From Tabrizicola_A sp044377735 (GTDB lineage Bacteria; Pseudomonadota; Alphaproteobacteria; Rhodobacterales; Rhodobacteraceae), in contig JBILYK010000007.1 in assembly GCA_044377735.1 (NCBI GenBank), positions 1 to 64,000 on the forward strand: DNA of 64,000 nt. The letters run 5' to 3'. The notes under the pieces are model-generated. The model saw nothing but the letters and a program-made list of their open reading frames with translations, was not told where the DNA came from and made no database searches. The position numbers were made by a program, and so were the translations under genes. Positions 25,253-34,499 of this stretch are shown piece by piece. Numbering within the stretch: the first letter of the stretch is position 1; each line of letters opens with the position of its first letter.

Positions 25253-25951
25253 ATGTTTGACGCCTTATCACCCGAGGAATGGCGCGCGGTGGCCTTGTCG
25301 CTGCGCGTGTCGTTTTGGGCGACGCTTTTAAGCCTGCCTTTGGGGATTTTTGTGGCCTATGCGCTGGCGCGTTGGGAGTTTTGGGGCAAACAGGTGCTCA
25401 ATGGGCTTGTGCATCTGCCATTGATCCTGCCGCCGGTGGTGACGGGGTATCTGTTGCTGTTGACCTTTGGCCGCAAAGGCGCGGTCGGGCAGTTTTTGGA
25501 CGAATGGTTCGGTATCGTGCTGGCCTTTCGCTGGACGGGGGCGGTTCTGGCCGCGGCGGTCATGGCCTTTCCCTTGATGGTGCGGGCGATCCGTCTTGCG
25601 ATCGAGGCGGTTGACCCCAAGCTGGAAGAGGCGGCCAGCACGCTGGGCGCGCCACGCCTTTGGGTGTTTGCTACGGTGACTTTGCCGCTGATCGCGCCGG
25701 GCGTCGTTGCGGGGGCGATTCTAGCCTTTGCCAAGGCGATGGGTGAGTTTGGGGCGACGATCACTTTCGTGTCGAACATCCCCGGCCAGACGCAAACCCT
25801 GCCTTCGGCGATCTATGCCTTTTTGCAGGTGCCGGGGGGCGATGGGCAGGCGTTCCGACTGGTTGTGGTGGCCATTGTGGTGGCGATGGCGGCGCTGTTG
25901 CTGGCCGAATGGGTCAGCCGGGGCATTGCCAAAAGGATCGCGGGCCGATGA
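25253..25951 (+). CDS. modB: Molybdate ABC transporter permease
   Basis: 232 aa with five or so membrane helices and the permease EAA-type loop (LEEAASTLGAPRLWVFATVTLPLIAPGVVAG). The GEFGATITFVSNIPGQTQTLPSAIY region is typical of ModB. Its stop overlaps the modC start in an ATGA, coupling translation. Confidence 0.96.
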   Translation: MFDALSPEEWRAVALSLRVSFWATLLSLPLGIFVAYALARWEFWGKQVLNGLVHLPLILPPVVTGYLLLLTFGRKGAVGQFLDEWFGIVLAFRWTGAVLAAAVMAFPLMVRAIRLAIEAVDPKLEEAASTLGAPRLWVFATVTLPLIAPGVVAGAILAFAKAMGEFGATITFVSNIPGQTQTLPSAIYAFLQVPGGDGQAFRLVVVAIVVAMAALLLAEWVSRGIAKRIAGR

Positions 25952-27066
25952 CGCTGTCGATTACGCTTTCCCACCGCTTTGGCGATTTCACACTGGAGGC
26001 CGCCTTTGAGGCCCCCGCCGGGGTGACCGCGCTTTTTGGTCGATCAGGGTCGGGAAAATCGACGGTCGTCAATGCGGTGGCGGGGCTGTTTCGGCCTGAT
26101 GCGGGGCGGATTGCGCTGGGGGAGCGGGTGCTTTTCGACAGTGCGGCGCGCGTCAACCTGCCGCCGCATCGCCGCCGGATGGGCTATGTGTTTCAAGATG
26201 CGCGGCTTTTTCCGCATCTGACGGTGCGGCAAAACCTGACCTATGGGCGCTGGTTCGCGGGGTCCGGCGCTGACCCCGGCGAGGTGGCGCGCATCACCGA
26301 TCTTCTGGGCGTTGGCGCGCTTTTGGACCGCCGCCCCGGTGCCCTGTCGGGGGGCGAAACGCAGCGCGTGGCGATTGGTCGGGCGATCCTGTCAAACCCG
26401 CAGATGCTGCTGATGGATGAGCCGCTGGCTGCGCTGGACGAGGCGCGCAAGGCCGAGATTCTGCCCTATCTGGAACGGTTGCGCGATGAGCTGCGTCTGC
26501 CGATCCTGTATGTCAGCCATTCGGTGGCAGAGGTGGCGCGGTTGGCTACCAGCATTGTGCTGTTGGAAGCCGGGCGCGTCATGGCCGCAGGTCCGGCGGC
26601 CACGGTGATGGCAGATCCGGCGATGGTGCCTGTCATGGGCTTGCGCGAGGCGGGTGCGCTGATTTCGGCGCGGCTGGTGGCGCATGACACGGACGGGCTG
26701 AGCCGGTTTGAGACGGGGGGCGGCCCGGTCTGGCTGCCCCGTGTTGCCGCCGCGCCGGGGGCTGTGCTGCGCTTGCGGATTTTGGCGCAGGACGTGATGC
26801 TGGCCACCACCCGGCCTGAGGGGATTTCGGCGTTGAACATCCTGACCGCGAGGATCGACGACATCCGCATGGGTGACGGCCCCGGCGCGATTGTGCGGCT
26901 GACGATGGGGGATGAGGCGCTGTTGGTGCGCATCACCCGCCGGTCAGTTCAGGCGCTGGGCCTCGGCACGGGGGATCAGGTCTTTGCCGTGCTGAAATCG
27001 GTGTCGGTCGCGCAAGACAGCGTCGGAGCCACCGACACGACTGATATGGGGATGGCCCCTGACTGA
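25948..27066 (+). CDS. modC: Molybdate ABC transporter ATPase with Mop domain
   Basis: 372 aa. Walker A GRSGSGKST (about 34-42), Q-loop FQDARLFPHL, signature LSGGETQRVAIGRA, Walker B LLMDEPLAALD and H-loop VSHSVAEV. From about residue 280 a TOBE/Mop domain (ISALNILTARIDDIRMGDGPGAIVRL) lets molybdate regulate uptake. The start at 25948 overlaps modB. Faces a YghU gene on the other strand. Confidence 0.96.
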   Translation: MTLSITLSHRFGDFTLEAAFEAPAGVTALFGRSGSGKSTVVNAVAGLFRPDAGRIALGERVLFDSAARVNLPPHRRRMGYVFQDARLFPHLTVRQNLTYGRWFAGSGADPGEVARITDLLGVGALLDRRPGALSGGETQRVAIGRAILSNPQMLLMDEPLAALDEARKAEILPYLERLRDELRLPILYVSHSVAEVARLATSIVLLEAGRVMAAGPAATVMADPAMVPVMGLREAGALISARLVAHDTDGLSRFETGGGPVWLPRVAAAPGAVLRLRILAQDVMLATTRPEGISALNILTARIDDIRMGDGPGAIVRLTMGDEALLVRITRRSVQALGLGTGDQVFAVLKSVSVAQDSVGATDTTDMGMAPD

Positions 27067-27069
27067 TCG

Positions 27070-27915
27070 CTAGACGGCTTTGCCTGCAAAATCCGCCGCC
27101 GAATGGCGGTTTGGCACCTGTTCAGCCGCGTCGCCCCAGCTTTTGTTAACCATCCGGCCGCGCTTGACCGCAGGCCGCGCGTCGATCTTTTCGGCCCAAG
27201 CCACAACGTTCTTGTAGGATGCCACATCCAGAAATTCGGCCGCGTTATAGGCGCGACCCAAGACCATCCCACCATACCATGGCCAGATCGCCATATCGGC
27301 GATGGAGTATTCAGCACCTGCCACGAAAGGCACCTCGGCCAGACGACGGTCCAAGACGTCGAGTTGCCGCTTGGTCTCCATCGCATAGCGGTTGATCGGG
27401 TATTCGAATTTCTCGGGCGCATAGGCGTAGAAATGACCAAAGCCACCGCCCATGAACGGGGCTGATCCCATCTGCCACATCAGCCAGTTCAAGACCTCGG
27501 TCCGCTCTGACCCTTGGGCGGGCAGAAAGGCCCCAAACTTTTCGGCCAGATGAATGAGGATCGAGCCGGATTCAAAAAGCCGCACGGGCGTGTTGCCCGA
27601 ATAATCCATCATCGCCGGAATTTTGGAGTTGGGGTTTACCCCCACAAAACCTGAGCTGAACTGATCGCCGGAAATCTCAACCAGCCAAGCGTCGTAATCG
27701 GCCAAAAGCCCGGCTTCGACCAATTCCTCCAGCATGATCGTGACCTTGACTCCATTCGGCGTGGCCAGCGAGTACAGCTGCAAAGGATGCTTGCCGCGTT
27801 CCAGCGCTTTGTCATGAGTGGCCCCGGCGATTGGTCGGTTGGTCGAGGCAAAGGCCCCACCGTTGTCTTTGTCCCAGACCCAGACCTTCGGTGGCACATA
27901 GGGGGTGTCAGCCAT
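27070..27915 (-). CDS. yghU: YghU-type glutathione S-transferase (disulfide-bond oxidoreductase)
   Basis: 281 aa. Matches the Nu-class/YghU lineage: TPYVPPKVWVWDKDNGGAFASTNRPIAGATHDK at the N-terminus, then LYSLATPNGVKVTIMLEELVEAG and NPNSKIPAMMDYSG (glutathione-binding). The C-terminal domain is helical, including YSIADMAIWPWYGGMV. YghU reduces organic hydroperoxides and mixed disulfides with glutathione. ATG 27915 is chosen because AAAGGAA lies 9 bases upstream; the longer reading would need a GTG at 27933. Confidence 0.92.
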   Translation of the reverse strand: MADTPYVPPKVWVWDKDNGGAFASTNRPIAGATHDKALERGKHPLQLYSLATPNGVKVTIMLEELVEAGLLADYDAWLVEISGDQFSSGFVGVNPNSKIPAMMDYSGNTPVRLFESGSILIHLAEKFGAFLPAQGSERTEVLNWLMWQMGSAPFMGGGFGHFYAYAPEKFEYPINRYAMETKRQLDVLDRRLAEVPFVAGAEYSIADMAIWPWYGGMVLGRAYNAAEFLDVASYKNVVAWAEKIDARPAVKRGRMVNKSWGDAAEQVPNRHSAADFAGKAV

Positions 27916-28047
27916 CAACGCATTCCTTTTCACAATTTGTTTGCCCCAAAGTTAGGACGCAAGGCTCGCCGCTGCAATCCACTGCGTCAGCACTTGTTTG
28001 TGTGTGGGCGCACCCCCACATCGTGGAAAATGAAAACAGGAGCGAAT

Positions 28048-28380
28048 ATGCGTTGCCCGGTAGATAATGAAACCCTTGTGATGTCCGACCGCCATGGCGT
28101 CGAGATCGACTATTGTCCGAAATGCCGGGGTGTCTGGCTGGACCGGGGCGAGTTGGACAAGATCATTGAGCGTGCGGCTGGGGCTGATGCGCCTGTGGCA
28201 CTGCGTGAGCCGGGCCGGGCACCCGCTCAGCCCGCCGCGCAGACCGTTGCCGAAGCGCCCCGCCGCGAAGAACCGCGCCGCGAAGAAGCGCCCCGTCGCC
28301 GCCGCGATGATGACGACGATGACTATCACCGTCCGCGCAAGCGCCGCGAAAGCTTTTTGTCGGATATCTTCGATTTCTGA
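28048..28380 (+). CDS. TFIIB-type zinc-ribbon protein with charged tail
   Basis: 110 aa. The N-terminal zinc ribbon is MRCPVDNETLVM...IDYCPKCRGVWLDRGELDKII (CxxD plus CPKC). The rest is a low-complexity tail: Ala/Pro, then alternating Glu/Arg (RREEPRREEAPRRRR), a six-Asp run and a basic end with a hydrophobic C-terminus (SFLSDIFDF). AGGAG precedes the ATG. Widespread zf-TFIIB proteins of this kind have no known function. Confidence 0.85.
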   Translation: MRCPVDNETLVMSDRHGVEIDYCPKCRGVWLDRGELDKIIERAAGADAPVALREPGRAPAQPAAQTVAEAPRREEPRREEAPRRRRDDDDDDYHRPRKRRESFLSDIFDF

Positions 28381-28391
28381 GGCGGGCCGAT

Positions 28392-28431
28392 GGCCCCCCT
28401 CCCCATCCCTCCCCACGAGGGGGAGGGGGCC
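28392..28431. repeat. CCCTCCCCACRAGGGGGAGGG repeat, copy 4
   Basis: Matches the 11951-11988 copy in order and sequence with a few substitutions, in the gap between the zinc-ribbon gene and fdsD. The remainder of 28381-28495 holds no gene. Confidence 0.85.
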
Positions 28432-28495
28432 GCTTGGGGCATGGTCATGGCGTTTGTGGTCCGCCCGCTTCCTTGTGAGGGGAATGGCGCCTTGA

Positions 28496-28747
28496 TCAGG
28501 CCGCTTCAGCCGGACGTTTGATTTTGGCGGCCGCGTCCAGCACCAAGGGGCGTAGACCTGTGCCGCCTTGATCCAGAACCTCAAACAGATGCCGACGCAT
28601 CCTGGGTTCCCAGAAGTCATTGATATGGCTTGACAAACCCGCCACGCCTTCGTTGTGGGGCTTGGATTCCATGAATTTGGCGATCTGGTTGGCCATATAG
28701 ACCAGCTTGGCGTGCGGGCCGGACTGGTGGGGGGCGTCATGCGACAT
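28496..28747 (-). CDS. fdsD: Formate dehydrogenase delta subunit
   Basis: 83 aa. Family features: KLVYMANQIAKFMESKPHNEGVAGLSSHINDFWEPRMRRHLFEVLDQGG. FdsD is a small factor needed for insertion of, or sulfur delivery to, the molybdenum cofactor of FdsGBA. Last gene of the operon, overlapping fdhD by 11 bases. Confidence 0.93.
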   Translation of the reverse strand: MSHDAPHQSGPHAKLVYMANQIAKFMESKPHNEGVAGLSSHINDFWEPRMRRHLFEVLDQGGTGLRPLVLDAAAKIKRPAEAA

Positions 28748-29549
28748 GGGCGACCTCTTGATCTGCAATGCGGTTGGAATGGGTGAACACCTCAAACCCG
28801 TCTTTGCGGGCAAGGGCGACAAGGGTAATGCCCGCGGCATCAGCCATGTCCACGGCGGCGGCCGTGGGGGCAGAGGCGGCGATGATCATCGGAAAGCCTG
28901 CGGCGGCGGCCTTTTGCACCAAGTCGATCGAGGTGCGGCAGGTCAGGACCAGCGCGCCTTCGACCGGTGCGGCCTGCGCCAGCGCGCCGATCAGCTTGTC
29001 CAGAGCGTTGTGGCGGCCAACATCTTCGCGCGCCGTGATGATACCGCCTTCGGCGACCCAAATGGCGGCGGCATGGGCCGCGCGGGTGATGTCATGCAAG
29101 GGCTGATATGCGGTCAGCTCTGCCATGGCCGACATGATCTGCGCGGGTGTCATGGTGAAGCTGCTGTCGGCCACGCTGCGCGGTGCGCGCCGGGCTTCCT
29201 CAAGGCTGTCAATCCCACAAAGCCCGCAGCCGACCGGACCCGCCATTGACCGACGGCGCGCGCTGAGGCGACTTTCGGCGGGCGATTTCAGCCAGATTTG
29301 CAGATCAATCCCCAAAGGGGTTTCGACAATCTCGACACTGTCGATCTCATCCGGGGTGGCGATGCCTTCGGTCAGGCTGAAGCCATAGGCAAAGTCGACC
29401 AAACCCGCCGGGCTGGCCATCATCACGGCCTGCGTCGAGCCGTTGTAGGAAAGTGCCACCGCCACCTCCTCGGGCAGCTCGCGAGAGCCGGCCGAGGCGC
29501 GACCTTGCCCGAAGGCAAGGCGCGGCAGGGGGCGGTGGGTGTTCATCAT
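28737..29549 (-). CDS. fdhD: Formate dehydrogenase accessory sulfurtransferase FdhD
   Basis: 270 aa. Passes sulfur from a cysteine desulfurase to bis-MGD so that FdsA becomes active. The CxxC loop needed for this is GCGLCGI at about residues 107-113. Other family segments: DFAYGFSLTEGI, REDVGRHNALDKLIG and CRTSIDLVQKAA. The start overlaps the fdsA stop. Confidence 0.95.
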   Translation of the reverse strand: MMNTHRPLPRLAFGQGRASAGSRELPEEVAVALSYNGSTQAVMMASPAGLVDFAYGFSLTEGIATPDEIDSVEIVETPLGIDLQIWLKSPAESRLSARRRSMAGPVGCGLCGIDSLEEARRAPRSVADSSFTMTPAQIMSAMAELTAYQPLHDITRAAHAAAIWVAEGGIITAREDVGRHNALDKLIGALAQAAPVEGALVLTCRTSIDLVQKAAAAGFPMIIAASAPTAAAVDMADAAGITLVALARKDGFEVFTHSNRIADQEVAHVA

Positions 29550-32425
29550 TCCGCCGCTGCAATCCGGCGCGACTGGGCGGCTTGGGCGTTATACTCTTTT
29601 TGCCATTCCGACGGGCCGTTCGAGGGCGCAACCTGCACCGCCGTCACCTTGTATTCCGGGCAATTGGTGGCCCAATCGCTGAAATCCGTGGTGATGACGT
29701 TGGCTTGGGTGTCGGGGTGGTGGAAGGTGGTGTAGACCACACCCGGATTGACCTTGTCGGTGAGCGTCGCGCGCAGGGTGGTTTCCCCCGCACGAGATGC
29801 CAGCCGCACCCAATCGCCCTCTTTCACGCCACGCACTTCGGCGTCATGTGGGTGGATTTCCAGCACATCTTCGGCATGCCATGTCACGTTCGCCGTGCGG
29901 CGGGTCTGCGCGCCGACGTTGTACTGCGACAGGATGCGGCCCGTGGTCAGCAACAGCGGGAAGCGCGGGCCGGTACGTTCATCGGTTGCGACATATTCGG
30001 TGTTGATGAACTTGCCCTTGCCGCGCACGAAGGCATCGACGTGCATCAAAGGCGTGCCTTGCGGGGCCTTGTCGTTGCACGGCCACTGGACCGAGCCCAT
30101 CTCTTCGATCTTGTCATAGCTGACACCGGCAAACGAGGGCGTCGTCATGGCAATCTCTTCCATGATCTGCACCGGGTGGGTGTAGTTCCAGTTGGCACCC
30201 ATGGCTTGGGCGAACATCTGGGTGACTTCCCAGTCAGCATGGCCCTGCTTTGGCGCCATCACCTTGCGCACCATGTTGATCCGGCGTTCGGCGTTGGTGA
30301 AAGTGCCGTCCTTTTCCAAGAACGACGAGCCGGGGAAGAACACATGGGCGTAGTTCGCGGTCTCGTTCAGGAAGAGATCATGCACGATGACGCATTCCAT
30401 CGCAGCAAGGCCGGCCGTGACGTGTTTGGTGTCGGGGTCGGACTGCAGGATGTCTTCGCCTTGGCAGTAAAGCCCCTTGAAGGTGCCTTCAACGGCGGCA
30501 TCCAACATGTTGGGGATGCGCAAGCCCGGCTCGTTGTCGATCTTCACGCCCCAGAGATTTTCGTAGATCGCGCGCGCATCGTCGTTCTTCACGTGGCGAT
30601 AGCCCGGCAGTTCATGCGGGAAGGATCCCATGTCGCACGAGCCTTGCACATTGTTTTGTCCACGCAGCGGGTTTACGCCCACGCCCGGACGGCCAATGTT
30701 GCCAGTCATCATCGCCAAGTTGGCAATGCCGATCACGGTGGTGGAGCCTTGGGAATGTTCCGTCACGCCCAGACCGTAGTAGATCGAGCCGTTGCCGCCG
30801 GTGGCATAGGTACGGGCGGCGGCGCGGACGTCCTCGGCCTTGACGCCGGTCAGGATTTCCACCGCTTCGGGTGAATTGTTCGTCCGGCTGACAAACTCGG
30901 CATAGTCCTGGAATTCATCCCAATCGCAGCGGGTGCGGATGAATTCTTCATCATAAAGCTTTTCGGTCACGATCACATGCGCCAGCGCCGTGACCATGGC
31001 GACGTTGGTTCCAGGCGTCAGGGCCAGATGGTGCGCAGCGCGGATGTGCGGGCTGTCCACCATTTCGGTGCGGCGGGGGTCGATGACGATCAGCTTGGCG
31101 CCTTTGCGCAGGCGCTTTTTCAGGCGGCTTGCAAAGACCGGGTGGCCCGCAGCCGGGTTGGCCCCGATCACGATTGCCACATCGGTATGCTCTACCGAAT
31201 CAAAGTCTTGCGTGCCAGCCGAGGTGCCGAGCGTCTGGCCCAGACCATAGCCGGTGGGCGAATGGCAGACCCGCGCACAAGTGTCGGTGTTGTTGTTCAT
31301 GAACACACCGCGCGTCAGCTTTTGCACCAGATAGGTTTCTTCATTGGTGCAACGCGACGAGGTGATCACGCCCACGGATTTTTGACCGTATCTGGAAATG
31401 ATGCCCTTCATGCGGTTGGCGGCGAATTCCATCGCCTCGGGCCAGGAGACTTCTTTCCACGGATCGTTGATGCTGTCGCGGATCATCGGCGACAGGATGC
31501 GGTCTTGGTGGCTGGCATAGCCATAGGCGAAGCGGCCCTTGACACAGCTATGGCCACGGTTGGCCTTGCCATGCTTATAGGGCACCATCCGCACCAACTC
31601 GTCGCCGCGCAGTTCGGCCTTGAACTGGCAGCCGACGCCGCAATAGGCGCAGGTGGTGATGACCGAGCGTTCCGGCGTGCCGATCTCGATCACTGACTTT
31701 TCCTGCAAGGTCGCCGTTGGGCAGGCCTGCACGCAGGCGCCGCAAGACACGCAATCCGACGCCAGCGCATCATCGGTTTTCGCACCGAATGACACGCGGC
31801 TGTCAAAACCCCGGCCTTCGATGGTCAGCGCAAAGGTGCCCTGCACCTCTTCGCACGCCCGCACGCAGCGCGAGCAGACGATGCATTTCGCCGGGTCATA
31901 GGTGAAATAGGGGTTAGATTCGTCCTTGGCTTTCCACTGGGGATTGGCCTCGCCCGAGTTGTTCTTGGGGCGGAAATGGGTGTCGATGGCTTCATAGCGC
32001 ACATCGCGCAGGCCGACGGCCCCGGCCATGTCCTGCAGTTCGCAATCGCCATTGGCCGAGCAGGTCAGGCAATCCAGCGGGTGGTCGGAGATATAAAGCT
32101 CCATCACCCCGCGACGCAGCTCTTTCAGCTTGCCGGTCTGGGTTTTAACGCGCATGCCGGGGGCAACGGGCGTGGTGCAAGAGGCGGGCGTGCCGTTGCG
32201 GCCTTCGATTTCCACAAGGCACAGGCGGCACGAGCCGAAGGCCTCAATGTTATCAGTCGCGCAGAGTTTCGGCACCGTGATGCCAATCTCGGCGGCGGCG
32301 CGCATGATCGAGGTGCCTTCGGGCACCGTCACATCGAAGCCGTCGATGTTCAGCGTCACCGTAACGGTGGACCGGACATAGGGCGTGCCAAAGTCGCGGT
32401 CGGAGGGAATGATGAAGTCTTTCAT
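29546..32425 (-). CDS. fdsA: NAD-dependent formate dehydrogenase alpha subunit (Mo-bis-MGD)
   Basis: 959 aa catalytic subunit oxidising formate to CO2. Iron-sulfur clusters: N-terminal 2Fe-2S (ATDNIEAFGSCRLCLVEI), the HxxxCxxC cluster (HPLDCLTCSANGDC) and 4Fe-4S ferredoxin pairs (CIVCSRCVRACEEVQG, CVSCGACVQACPT). The molybdopterin domain opens with CAYCGVGCQ. The molybdenum-ligand region is NNNTDTCARVCHSPTGYGLG (about residue 380). C-terminal MGD binding segment: RTANVTWHAEDVLEIHP. Depends on ModABC-supplied molybdate and on FdhD. Overlaps fdsB by 4 bases. Confidence 0.97.
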   Translation of the reverse strand: MKDFIIPSDRDFGTPYVRSTVTVTLNIDGFDVTVPEGTSIMRAAAEIGITVPKLCATDNIEAFGSCRLCLVEIEGRNGTPASCTTPVAPGMRVKTQTGKLKELRRGVMELYISDHPLDCLTCSANGDCELQDMAGAVGLRDVRYEAIDTHFRPKNNSGEANPQWKAKDESNPYFTYDPAKCIVCSRCVRACEEVQGTFALTIEGRGFDSRVSFGAKTDDALASDCVSCGACVQACPTATLQEKSVIEIGTPERSVITTCAYCGVGCQFKAELRGDELVRMVPYKHGKANRGHSCVKGRFAYGYASHQDRILSPMIRDSINDPWKEVSWPEAMEFAANRMKGIISRYGQKSVGVITSSRCTNEETYLVQKLTRGVFMNNNTDTCARVCHSPTGYGLGQTLGTSAGTQDFDSVEHTDVAIVIGANPAAGHPVFASRLKKRLRKGAKLIVIDPRRTEMVDSPHIRAAHHLALTPGTNVAMVTALAHVIVTEKLYDEEFIRTRCDWDEFQDYAEFVSRTNNSPEAVEILTGVKAEDVRAAARTYATGGNGSIYYGLGVTEHSQGSTTVIGIANLAMMTGNIGRPGVGVNPLRGQNNVQGSCDMGSFPHELPGYRHVKNDDARAIYENLWGVKIDNEPGLRIPNMLDAAVEGTFKGLYCQGEDILQSDPDTKHVTAGLAAMECVIVHDLFLNETANYAHVFFPGSSFLEKDGTFTNAERRINMVRKVMAPKQGHADWEVTQMFAQAMGANWNYTHPVQIMEEIAMTTPSFAGVSYDKIEEMGSVQWPCNDKAPQGTPLMHVDAFVRGKGKFINTEYVATDERTGPRFPLLLTTGRILSQYNVGAQTRRTANVTWHAEDVLEIHPHDAEVRGVKEGDWVRLASRAGETTLRATLTDKVNPGVVYTTFHHPDTQANVITTDFSDWATNCPEYKVTAVQVAPSNGPSEWQKEYNAQAAQSRRIAAAE

Positions 32426-33948
32426 TCGGCGGCTTCCTTCTGGGTCTGGAAGTCATCAGGGAAATGGGTGACGGCGGACATCACCGGGTAGGGGGTGAAC
32501 CCGCCCAGCGCGCAGAGCGAGCCGGATTTCATGGTGTTGCACAGATCGGTGAGGATCGGCATGGCGGCAGCGTCGCCTTGCTTGATGCGGTTGATGGTTT
32601 CCACCCCGCGCACCGCGCCGATGCGGCAGGGCGTGCATTTGCCGCAGGATTCAATGGCACAGAACTCCATAGCAAAGCGGGCCATTTCCAGCATGTCGGC
32701 GCTGTCGTCGAAAATCGTGAGACCAGCGTGGCCGATGAGGCCATCCTTGCCCGCGAATTCCTCGTAGCCAAAAGGCGTGTCGAACAGGCTGCGCGGGAAA
32801 TAGGCGCCCAAGGGCCCGCCCACCTGTACCGCCTTGACCGGACGACCCGAGGCCGTGCCGCCGCCGATCTTGTCGACGATCTCGCCCAAGGTCAGGCCAA
32901 AGGCGATTTCGTAAAGTCCGCCGTGCTTGACGTTTCCGGCAATCTGCAGCGGGATCGTGCCGCGTGAGCGGCCAAGGCCGAAGTTCTTGTAATGCTCGGC
33001 GCCCTTTTCAAAGATCACCGGAATCGAGGCCAAGGAGATGACGTTGTTCACAACGGTCGGCTTGCCCATGAAGCCTTGCAGCGCGGGCAACGGCGGCTTG
33101 GCGCGCACGATGCCGCGCTTGCCTTCAAGCGAGTTCAGCAGGCTGGTTTCCTCGCCGCAGACATAGGCCCCGGCACCGACGCGGATTTCCATGTCAAAGG
33201 CCGGGCCTTTGCCCAAGACTTTCGCACCCAAAAGCCCCTCGGCGCGGGCGATTTCAACGGCCTTTTGCATCACAGCTACGGCGATTGGGTATTCCGAGCG
33301 CAGATAGACAAAGCCCTTGGTCGCGCCGCAGGCGAGGCCTGCGATGACCATGCCTTCGATCAGGGTGAAGGGGTCACCTTCCATCAGCATGCGGTCGGCA
33401 AAGGTGGCGCTGTCGCCCTCGTCCGCGTTGCAAACGATGTATTTGCGGTCGGCCTTCGCCTCGGACACGGTTTTCCACTTGATGCCGGTGGGGAAGCCCG
33501 CACCACCCCGACCGCGCAGGCCAGAGTTCGTGACCTCTGCCACCATATCGGCGGGGGCCATGCCCAAGGCGCGCTCAAGGCCAGTCAAGCCGCCATGAGC
33601 GCGGTAATCGGCGAGCGACAGAGGGTCGATCACGCCAACACGGGCGAAGGTCAGGCGCGTCTGCGCCTTGAGCCACGGCAGTTCTTCGGTCAGCCCCAGT
33701 GCCTTCGGATGTGCGGCCAGATCGCCAAACAGCGCGGGCACATCGGCCAGCGTCATCGGGCCAAAGGCCATGCGACCGGCAGGGGTTTCCACCTCGGCCA
33801 AGGGTTCCAGCCAGACCATGCCACGGCTGCCATTGCGCACCAGCGTCAGTTCGACGCCCTTGGTGTGGGCATGGGCGCGGATCGCCTCGGCAATCTCATC
33901 GGCCTCAAGGGCGACAGCGGCGCTGTCCAGCGGCAAATAAATCTTCAT
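32422..33948 (-). CDS. fdsB: Formate dehydrogenase beta subunit (FMN/NAD-binding)
   Basis: 508 aa, homologous to the 51-kDa subunit of complex I. Shows the NAD(H) site GRGGAGFPTGIKWKTV, the FMN site NADEGDSATFADRMLMEGDP, and the 4Fe-4S ligands ESCGKCTPCRIG with a later Cys. It takes electrons from FdsA clusters to NAD+. The N-terminal extension of about 120 residues is thioredoxin-like, as in FdsB proteins. Overlaps fdsG and fdsA by 4 bases each. Confidence 0.96.
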   Translation of the reverse strand: MKIYLPLDSAAVALEADEIAEAIRAHAHTKGVELTLVRNGSRGMVWLEPLAEVETPAGRMAFGPMTLADVPALFGDLAAHPKALGLTEELPWLKAQTRLTFARVGVIDPLSLADYRAHGGLTGLERALGMAPADMVAEVTNSGLRGRGGAGFPTGIKWKTVSEAKADRKYIVCNADEGDSATFADRMLMEGDPFTLIEGMVIAGLACGATKGFVYLRSEYPIAVAVMQKAVEIARAEGLLGAKVLGKGPAFDMEIRVGAGAYVCGEETSLLNSLEGKRGIVRAKPPLPALQGFMGKPTVVNNVISLASIPVIFEKGAEHYKNFGLGRSRGTIPLQIAGNVKHGGLYEIAFGLTLGEIVDKIGGGTASGRPVKAVQVGGPLGAYFPRSLFDTPFGYEEFAGKDGLIGHAGLTIFDDSADMLEMARFAMEFCAIESCGKCTPCRIGAVRGVETINRIKQGDAAAMPILTDLCNTMKSGSLCALGGFTPYPVMSAVTHFPDDFQTQKEAAE

Positions 33949-34412
33949 TTCAGACCCCCAAGGATGCCGTCTAGCTTTGCCTCATCAACCCGGCCCACGA
34001 TTTTGCCGTCCACCATTACGGCGGGCGCGCAGGCACAAAGACCAAGGCAGAACACCGGCTCCAGCGTCACGCGGCCGTCCTTGGTGGTTTCGTGCCATTC
34101 GATGCCCAGCGCCTTTTGCGCGTGGTCTGCCACCCGATCCGCGCCCATCGCCTTGCAAGCCTCCGCCCGGCACAGTTTCAGCACATGCTGGCCCGCCGGG
34201 TTTTCGCGGAAATCATGATAAAACGACATCACGCCATGAACTTCGGCCTTCGACAGGTTTAAATCCTGCGCGATGATCGGAAGGGCGGCCTGCGGCACAT
34301 AACCAAACTCGTGCTGAATGGCATGAAGGATCGGCAACAAGGATCCCTCCATCCCCTTGTGAGCGATCAGGATTTCCCCGACGCGGGAGGTGACTTCGAC
34401 GGAATCAAGCAT
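33945..34412 (-). CDS. fdsG: Formate dehydrogenase gamma subunit (2Fe-2S, 24-kDa-like)
   Basis: 155 aa thioredoxin-like 2Fe-2S protein. The four cysteines are in CRAEACKAMG and CLGLCACAPA. The N-terminal helical segment has GYVPQAALPIIAQDLNLSKAEVHGVMSFYHDF. First gene of fdsGBA-fdhD-fdsD. Confidence 0.96.
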   Translation of the reverse strand: MLDSVEVTSRVGEILIAHKGMEGSLLPILHAIQHEFGYVPQAALPIIAQDLNLSKAEVHGVMSFYHDFRENPAGQHVLKLCRAEACKAMGADRVADHAQKALGIEWHETTKDGRVTLEPVFCLGLCACAPAVMVDGKIVGRVDEAKLDGILGGLK

Positions 34413-34451
34413 ATGGGCGGCCCTTTTGGTAGCTTTGCCTCTGATACGCTG

Positions 34452-34469
34452 ATTGATAGGGAAATCAAT
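34452..34469. promoter_or_regulatory. Inverted repeat ATTGAT-N6-ATCAAT upstream of fdsG
   Basis: A perfect 6-bp inverted repeat, 40 bp upstream of fdsG and 31 bp past the LysR stop. The T-N11-A symmetry is what LysR-family regulators bind, so the neighbouring LysR protein is the natural candidate. Confidence 0.6.
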
Positions 34470-34499
34470 ATGGATATCCCGTCATTCGATAGGAATGGA

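Noticed and set aside
29453..30874. A 473-codon plus-strand frame across fdsA
   Set aside because: Antisense shadow of fdsA; no domain, no ribosome-binding site, composition typical of a reverse reading.
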